64,000 bases of DNA from Flavobacteriales bacterium (GTDB taxonomy: Bacteria; Bacteroidota; Bacteroidia; CAIKAF01): the NCBI GenBank assembly GCA_022402535.1, contig JAKRSD010000017.1, forward strand, positions 62,001 through 126,000, read 5' to 3'. Numbering within the stretch: the stretch's first letter is position 1; every line of letters begins with the position of its first letter. The position numbers and the translations under genes were made by a program. The notes below the pieces were generated by a model. The model saw only the letters and a list, made by a program, of their open reading frames with translations. It searched no databases and had not been told where the DNA came from. Of the stretch, positions 60,695 through 64,000 are shown piece after piece.

Positions 60695-61540
60695 TTAAAA
60701 ATTGGCACCCATGTTCCGTTTTTTCTTACCGGCTTTCACACAGGGAGAATCGGATTGAAGCCGAAAGTTACTGATATTATCAAATTTAGGAGAAAGATTC
60801 ATCAAATTGTTCCCGTTATCTATAGCGCCTTCGGGAAAATATAAATCTCCTATCAAACTATATGATATCAGTGGAATACTACCTCCATTGACATAAAAAT
60901 TATCGCTTTCATTTCCCCAAACAATATTGTTTATGATTTTAGGTGACGATTCTGTATTACATTCAATTCCGTAACTATTCAGCACCACCGTATTATTTAG
61001 TATCAGCGGGCTACTTCCCTTTTTACAGTTAATTCCGGTCCAACCATTTTTTGCCATGATACAATCCACTATTTCTGGAGCGCTTTCATACACAGAAACC
61101 ACTCCGGTTGCATTGTCATTATTCACAATATTTCGGATATAATACCCATATTCAAATTTGCAGTGTTTGAGTATGTTTCCTTTTTGTGCAGAATGAATCT
61201 GAACCACACCCCAATAACCGTTTTTTCCCGCACGGGTAAAAATAATCGGCTTCTGCTTGTTTCCCGAAGCGTTGATTACGCCATTCACCCGTAAAAAGCC
61301 TAAATCAAAATCAGGGGAAGTGTAATCTCTGTTTTCCCCGGTTTTAAAAGTAATTACCGTCCCGGGTTTAATGATCAGTGTGCTGTTGAAATCCACGATG
61401 GCTTCGCCCTCGATGATGTAGGGAGCCCCCTTTTCACTCCAGACACCCGATACTTTTTCTTTATCACGAATGACCGTTTGGGCATTACAAAACGATGAAA
61501 GAAAATACACAGCAAATAAAATGAACATGAAGTTTTTCAT
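60695..61540 (-). CDS. Secreted right-handed parallel beta-helix protein
   Basis: GVVSVYESAPEIVDCIMAKNGWTGINCKKGSSPLILNNTVVLNSYGIECNTESSPKIINNIVWGN repeats. Confidence 0.83.
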   Translation of the reverse strand: MKNFMFILFAVYFLSSFCNAQTVIRDKEKVSGVWSEKGAPYIIEGEAIVDFNSTLIIKPGTVITFKTGENRDYTSPDFDLGFLRVNGVINASGNKQKPIIFTRAGKNGYWGVVQIHSAQKGNILKHCKFEYGYYIRNIVNNDNATGVVSVYESAPEIVDCIMAKNGWTGINCKKGSSPLILNNTVVLNSYGIECNTESSPKIINNIVWGNESDNFYVNGGSIPLISYSLIGDLYFPEGAIDNGNNLMNLSPKFDNISNFRLQSDSPCVKAGKKKRNMGANF

Positions 61541-61648
61541 ATAGATATCGTTTTAGATTAAAAGGTATTCTTTAAACGGCCAGCATATAATCAATATTAC
61601 AATAGTTACATTTTATATCCCCCAAATGCACTTGCGCCCATCAGAAGA

Positions 61649-62887
61649 TTAATACACTGCCTGCATGATTAGCGCACACAAATACGCACCATACGTTCCC
61701 ACAGCATAACCCAGAACAGCCAAAAGCGCCCCCACCGATGCCAATGACGGATCAAACGCAGAAGCCACCACCGGCGCCGATGCCGCACCGCCAATATTAG
61801 CCTGACTGCCCACCGCAACAAAGAAAAAGGGTGATTTAGAAAGTTTGGCAAATACCAACAAAATTGCAATGTGTACCAAAATCCAGATAAAACCCATCAA
61901 AAAATAAATGGGATAATTAAAAATTGAAGTGATATCCATTTGCATGCCGATGGTAGCCACCAATATATATAACAACACCGTACCGATTTTGGATGCTCCG
62001 GCTCCTTCCAGTTTTTTTAACGGAGTAAACGAAAGCAGAATACCCAACGTGGAAACTGTTAAGATAACCCAGAAAAAAGAAGAGGAAAGACTGAAACGGT
62101 CTAACTCGGGCCAGTTTGTTTTAAAATAGGGCCCTAAAAAATTACCTGCAGCATGTGATACCGCCACGGAAAAAAAGGCTGCTGCTGCCATTTTCATAAT
62201 ATCGGTTACGGAAGCAATCCTGGAAGTACTGATTTGAATTTCCTGCATACGCTTTTTCACCAAATCCAAAGCGGTTGTATCCGCTTTCAAAAATCGGTTC
62301 ACCCCTTCATTCCGGCTGGCAAAAAACAATAGACCGGCCATAAGCAGATTAGCCATAATCACATCCACGGCAATCATGATAGAAAATAAATCCGCCGAAG
62401 GGCCGAATATATCCCGCATAGCTACCTGATTGGCCCCTCCGCCTATCCAACTGCCGGCGATAGCAGCCATGCCCCGCCAAACTTCCTCGGCGCCCACCCC
62501 CTGAAAAGCGGATGGCTGTATGATTTTGCAGAGATAAAGCGAAATCGGTCCGCCTAATATTACGCCCAAAGTACCCGCAAAAAAGATGAGAAGGGCTTTC
62601 CCTCCAAGTTTTCGCAGCGCCTGTATATCTAAACTGAGCGTAAGCAACACCAAAGAGGCAGGCAACAGATAAGAAGAGGCCATTTTAGGCAAAGCCGACT
62701 GGCTTCCTGAAATAATTCCGGCAGAATTTAGTATCCCCGGAATGAAATAACAGAGAAAAAGAGGCGGAATGATTCCATAGAACATTTTCCAACCCTTTTT
62801 TTCGGAAGAAGAGGTAGAAAATATAACACCCAAAATGAGCATTAACAACCCAAAAACAATCACATCATTCTTAATCAGACTGCTCAT
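61649..62887 (-). CDS. DUF819-family membrane protein
   Basis: 412 aa polytopic; AAIAGSWIGGGANQVAMRDIFGPSADLFSIMIAVDVIMANLLMAGLL; VAVGSQANIGGAASAPVVASAFDPSLASVGALLAVLGYAVGTYGAYLCALIMQ. Confidence 0.92.
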   Translation of the reverse strand: MSSLIKNDVIVFGLLMLILGVIFSTSSSEKKGWKMFYGIIPPLFLCYFIPGILNSAGIISGSQSALPKMASSYLLPASLVLLTLSLDIQALRKLGGKALLIFFAGTLGVILGGPISLYLCKIIQPSAFQGVGAEEVWRGMAAIAGSWIGGGANQVAMRDIFGPSADLFSIMIAVDVIMANLLMAGLLFFASRNEGVNRFLKADTTALDLVKKRMQEIQISTSRIASVTDIMKMAAAAFFSVAVSHAAGNFLGPYFKTNWPELDRFSLSSSFFWVILTVSTLGILLSFTPLKKLEGAGASKIGTVLLYILVATIGMQMDITSIFNYPIYFLMGFIWILVHIAILLVFAKLSKSPFFFVAVGSQANIGGAASAPVVASAFDPSLASVGALLAVLGYAVGTYGAYLCALIMQAVY

Positions 62888-62914
62888 AAATAAATCGTAA
62901 ATTGAAAAAATAAA

Positions 62915-63961
62915 TTAAGCACCAAACGCATTCCAACCTTTGGATTCCAAATCGTGTTGAATCCCATCGCGGGTTTCCAGTTTCACTCCGTAACTTCTGT
63001 CTGTTATATAGCCAAGAAAAGAAATGCCTTTTACATCTTTTATTTTTTCATAATCGGATGGTTTCAGTGTAAACAGCAGTTCATAATCTTCGCCCCCGTT
63101 CAGGGCTGCCAGCGTGGGATTAATTTTCATTTCTTCCAGAAAAATGGCAGCCTGCGGATCTACCGGAATCCGTTCATCAAAAATACGGGCTCCACAATCA
63201 GATTCTTTACAAATATGATTGATTTCTGAAGCCAATCCGTCCGATACATCAATCATGGCGGTAGGTTTAATTCCCAAACGGGCAAATGTTTCCACCATAT
63301 CGGCCCGAGCTTCAGGTTTTAACTGACGCTCCAATATATAATCGTTCCCTGTAAGATCAGGCTGTACGGAAGCATTTTCCATAAAAATCCGCTTTTCCCT
63401 TTCAAGCAATTGCAAACCTGCATAAGCCGCCCCCAAATCACCCGTTACACAAACAATATCATTGGCCATCGCGCCCGAGCGGTAAACCAGTTCCGACTCT
63501 TCGGCATAACCCACGGCTGTAATGGAAATCATTAACCCCTGTGGAGCCGAAGACGTATCTCCTCCAACCATATCCACACCGTAGTGCGTGCATGCCGCAT
63601 AAATTCCTTCGTAAAGCTCATCAATCGCCTCAAGGGTATAACGGCTCGATACGGCCATACTCACCAGAATATGGGCAGGTTTAGCATTCATGGCAAAAAT
63701 ATCCGAAAGGTTCACCACCACAGATTTATAGCCCAAATGCCTGAGCGGAACATAGGAAATATCAAAGTGAATGCCTTCTACCAGACAATCCGTAGAAATC
63801 ACCGTTTTTTTACCTTTTGAGTCCAATACGGCTGCATCATCTCCAATAGCTTTTATCGTATTTGCTCCAGATGCAGGAGCTGTTTCACGTATTTTATTAA
63901 TGAGTCCAAACTCCCCTACTTCACTGAGCGGTGTTAATCCGCCATGATTTCCTGTATCCAT
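62915..63961 (-). CDS. thiL: Thiamine-phosphate kinase
   Basis: GEFGLINKIRETA..IKAIGDDAAVLDSKGKKTVISTDCLVEGIHFDISY..; MIDVSDGLASEINHICKESDCGARIFDERIP; LNGGEDYELLFTL. Confidence 0.96.
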   Translation of the reverse strand: MDTGNHGGLTPLSEVGEFGLINKIRETAPASGANTIKAIGDDAAVLDSKGKKTVISTDCLVEGIHFDISYVPLRHLGYKSVVVNLSDIFAMNAKPAHILVSMAVSSRYTLEAIDELYEGIYAACTHYGVDMVGGDTSSAPQGLMISITAVGYAEESELVYRSGAMANDIVCVTGDLGAAYAGLQLLEREKRIFMENASVQPDLTGNDYILERQLKPEARADMVETFARLGIKPTAMIDVSDGLASEINHICKESDCGARIFDERIPVDPQAAIFLEEMKINPTLAALNGGEDYELLFTLKPSDYEKIKDVKGISFLGYITDRSYGVKLETRDGIQHDLESKGWNAFGA

Positions 63962-64000
63962 TTTTGCTGCTTTTAGTAAAGTTTCGTACCTTCGCCCTGC

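Noticed and set aside
1-64000. CRISPR arrays, tRNA/rRNA genes, IS elements
   Set aside because: No regularly spaced direct repeats, no recognisable tRNA/rRNA sequence and no intact transposase ORF found in the window

Overview
AT-leaning Bacteroidetes-type chromosomal window. Taxon inferred from T9SS-style C-terminal sorting tails, TAnnTTTG-like promoter motifs and family content. The main feature is a complete-looking extracellular contractile injection system (eCIS, Afp/PVC/AlgoCIS-like) locus at about 6.8-34.0 kb, all on the + strand. It encodes a DUF4255/Afp16-like cap protein, two sheath paralogs, two tube proteins, a DUF5908 micro-ORF missing from the ORF track, a LysM baseplate protein, a VgrG-like spike, PAAR, gp25, two large baseplate proteins, a 1490-aa PKD-containing protein of unknown role, a CIS tape-measure-type protein, a 1283-aa DUF4157/eCIS-core protein with an HNH-like motif (candidate effector) and an Afp15-like AAA+ ATPase. 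The flanks are ordinary chromosome (coaD, secA, Pif1-like helicase, phosphomannomutase, mltG, TonB receptor, NDH-2, S41 protease, thiL and others). They also hold a REP-like repeat cluster, a candidate rod-shaped structured RNA, and an intact mazE-like antitoxin followed by a truncated mazF-like remnant. No tRNA, rRNA, CRISPR array, integrase or intact transposase was recognised. All family calls come from reading the sequence; no database search was run.
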